Both the position numbers and the translations under genes were made by a program. Positions 63,027-64,000 of a stretch of 64,000 bases of DNA are shown in pieces (the stretch's first letter is position 1; each line of letters starts with the position of its first letter). The stretch covers positions 868,001 through 932,000 of the forward strand of contig JALHNJ010000001.1 in NCBI GenBank assembly GCA_022843585.1, given 5' to 3'. Below the pieces are notes generated by a model that saw only the letters and a program-made list of their open reading frames with translations, did not search any database and had not been told where the DNA came from. Source of the stretch: Chitinophagaceae bacterium (GTDB lineage: Bacteria > Bacteroidota > Bacteroidia > Chitinophagales > Chitinophagaceae).

Positions 63027-63884
63027 ATGCAAACCAACTCAAAAAATATTGCCATAGTTTGTAATCAATTGGCAGGATCTGGAATATCTGTGGCATTAGC
63101 AGAGAAAATAGTAGAAAATTTAGTCCACAAAAATATTCCTCATACTCTCTTCAAAGAAAACTGGCCGCCGGATTTTAATGGCTTTACGGATGTATGGATT
63201 GTTGGTGGGGATGGAACACTGAATTATTTTGTTAATCATTATCCGAATATTCAATTACCCCTTGTTGTTTTTAATGGAGGTACAGGGAATGATTTTCACT
63301 GGATGTTGTATGGTAAAATTAGTTTTGAAGAACAACTTCAACAGGCTTTATCAGCAGAACCTAAACCCATTGACCTTGGAAAGTGTAATGAAAAGTATTT
63401 TATCAATGGTGTTGGTATTGGGTTTGAAGGTGAAGTGGTAAGAGGTCTGGCAGGTAAAAAGAAAAAGGCTGGTAAGGCTTCATTTATGGCTATGATACTG
63501 AAAAAAATATTTTCGTATCGTTCAAAAATGTATCGGGTAATAGCAGATAATAAAACACTTACAGCGAAAAAGTATTTTATTATTGATATCAGTAATGGTA
63601 GCAGGGCAGGTGGCGGTTTTCATATTGCACCACAGGCAAAAGCTGATGACGGATTGTTTGATTTGGTTATGATTGATGCACTTCGGCCCTTAATTCGTTT
63701 AAGATGGCTTCCGGTTATGGAGAAAGGACGACACTTAAACCTTTCATTTGTTAATCATTTTAAAGCAAAGCAAATAACCATAGAAAGTAATGCGAGTATT
63801 TCATTTCACCTCGATGGAGAATATTATGAAGCTGCAAAACTTGCTATTGATATAATGCCCGGGAAACTTGCATTCCGCTATTAG
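63027..63884 (+). CDS. Diacylglycerol-kinase-family lipid kinase
   Basis: 285 residues from ATG 63027 (MQTNSKNIAIVCNQLAGSG); an upstream TTG would extend into the hairpin. The catalytic domain has VWIVGGDGTLNYFVN (GGDGT), FNGGTGNDFHW and GVGIGFEGEVVRG; the C-terminal sandwich has GGGFHIAPQAKADDGLFDLVMI. It phosphorylates diacylglycerol, sphingoid bases or a related lipid in the cytoplasmic membrane; the exact substrate is unknown. It follows the macroglobulin gene by 54 bp. Confidence 0.9.
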   Translation: MQTNSKNIAIVCNQLAGSGISVALAEKIVENLVHKNIPHTLFKENWPPDFNGFTDVWIVGGDGTLNYFVNHYPNIQLPLVVFNGGTGNDFHWMLYGKISFEEQLQQALSAEPKPIDLGKCNEKYFINGVGIGFEGEVVRGLAGKKKKAGKASFMAMILKKIFSYRSKMYRVIADNKTLTAKKYFIIDISNGSRAGGGFHIAPQAKADDGLFDLVMIDALRPLIRLRWLPVMEKGRHLNLSFVNHFKAKQITIESNASISFHLDGEYYEAAKLAIDIMPGKLAFRY

Positions 63885-63920
63885 TTTTTAAAAATTCGAT
63901 GCGGTTGTTTAAATGATAGG

Positions 63921-64000
63921 TCAAGCAACATCATGTCCTGTAGATGCAGCCCATAACATAAACCATTCCTCCCTTTCAAGTTGTAAACCAGTATTAGCAA
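63921..64000 (-). CDS. Possible 3' end of a minus-strand gene (partial)
   Basis: An open frame enters from the right edge and stops at 63921 (TGA). The last 25 or so residues read ANTGLQLEREEWFMLWAASTG, then HDVA. The acidic and aromatic composition looks like a real protein tail, convergent with the lipid kinase gene, but it is too short to name. Confidence 0.35.
   Translation of the reverse strand, partial: ANTGLQLEREEWFMLWAASTGHDVA

Overview
The window is chromosomal DNA from a member of the Bacteroidota, most likely Chitinophagaceae-like. The phylum call rests on a SusC/SusD pair, a PepSY-like protein, a head-GIN (DUF2807) protein, a CBM9/DUF5916 outer-membrane protein, the absence of obvious Shine-Dalgarno sequences, AT-rich spacers and the adjacent lpxB / small membrane protein / surE genes. 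The family-level placement is inference. I see no transposase, integrase, phage gene or CRISPR array.

Layout. Bases 1-9700 hold mostly housekeeping genes: the rsmI end, a PepSY-like protein, a secreted M1 metallopeptidase, an orphan LuxR-type response regulator flanked by two matching palindromes, rsmG, a GT2 glycosyltransferase, tgt, an LptF/LptG permease and citrate synthase. Bases 9855-11594 hold a two-gene unit: an esterase and an unusual DUF4259-like protein.

Bases 11816-39529 form one large pectin utilization locus. Seventeen genes on the minus strand run from susC (38111) down to a hexuronate transporter (11816), and a divergent LacI-family regulator sits at the head. The secreted or surface part has a PL1 pectate lyase, a CE12 rhamnogalacturonan acetylesterase, an esterase-pectinesterase (CE8) fusion, a second divergent CE8-like protein, a GH43, a GH28-GH105-DUF4350 triple fusion, a Tat-type Gfo/Idh oxidoreductase and an NTF2-like protein. 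The cytoplasmic part is the complete galacturonate isomerase route: UxaC, UxaB, UxaA, KdgK, KDPG aldolase and an ExuT-like transporter, plus a YhcH-like protein. Galacturonate therefore goes to pyruvate and glyceraldehyde-3-phosphate. KduI and KduD, needed for the unsaturated-uronate branch that PL1 and GH105 feed, are not in the window. Three spacers (before susC, before the GH28 fusion, before kdgK) share LacI-type sites with central TCGT, which suggests one regulon.

Bases 39608-64000 return to housekeeping and envelope functions: tRNA-Ala(GGC), a small barrel protein, lpxB, surE, an XRE-S24 regulator with two tandem operator-like palindromes, a CBM9/DUF5916 protein, the DNA-repair pair lhr-like helicase and pdeM downstream of guaA, a head-GIN lipoprotein, a flavin amine oxidase-like protein, penicillin-binding protein 1C divergent from a giant alpha-2-macroglobulin lipoprotein, and a diacylglycerol-kinase-like enzyme.

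Two families of dispersed intergenic repeats run through the window. One is an element of about 70-130 bp with core TTGCGTCGCA (five exact core copies plus one diverged copy). The other is a short CCTGCC..GGCAGG palindrome, one copy of which lies in frame inside uxaB.
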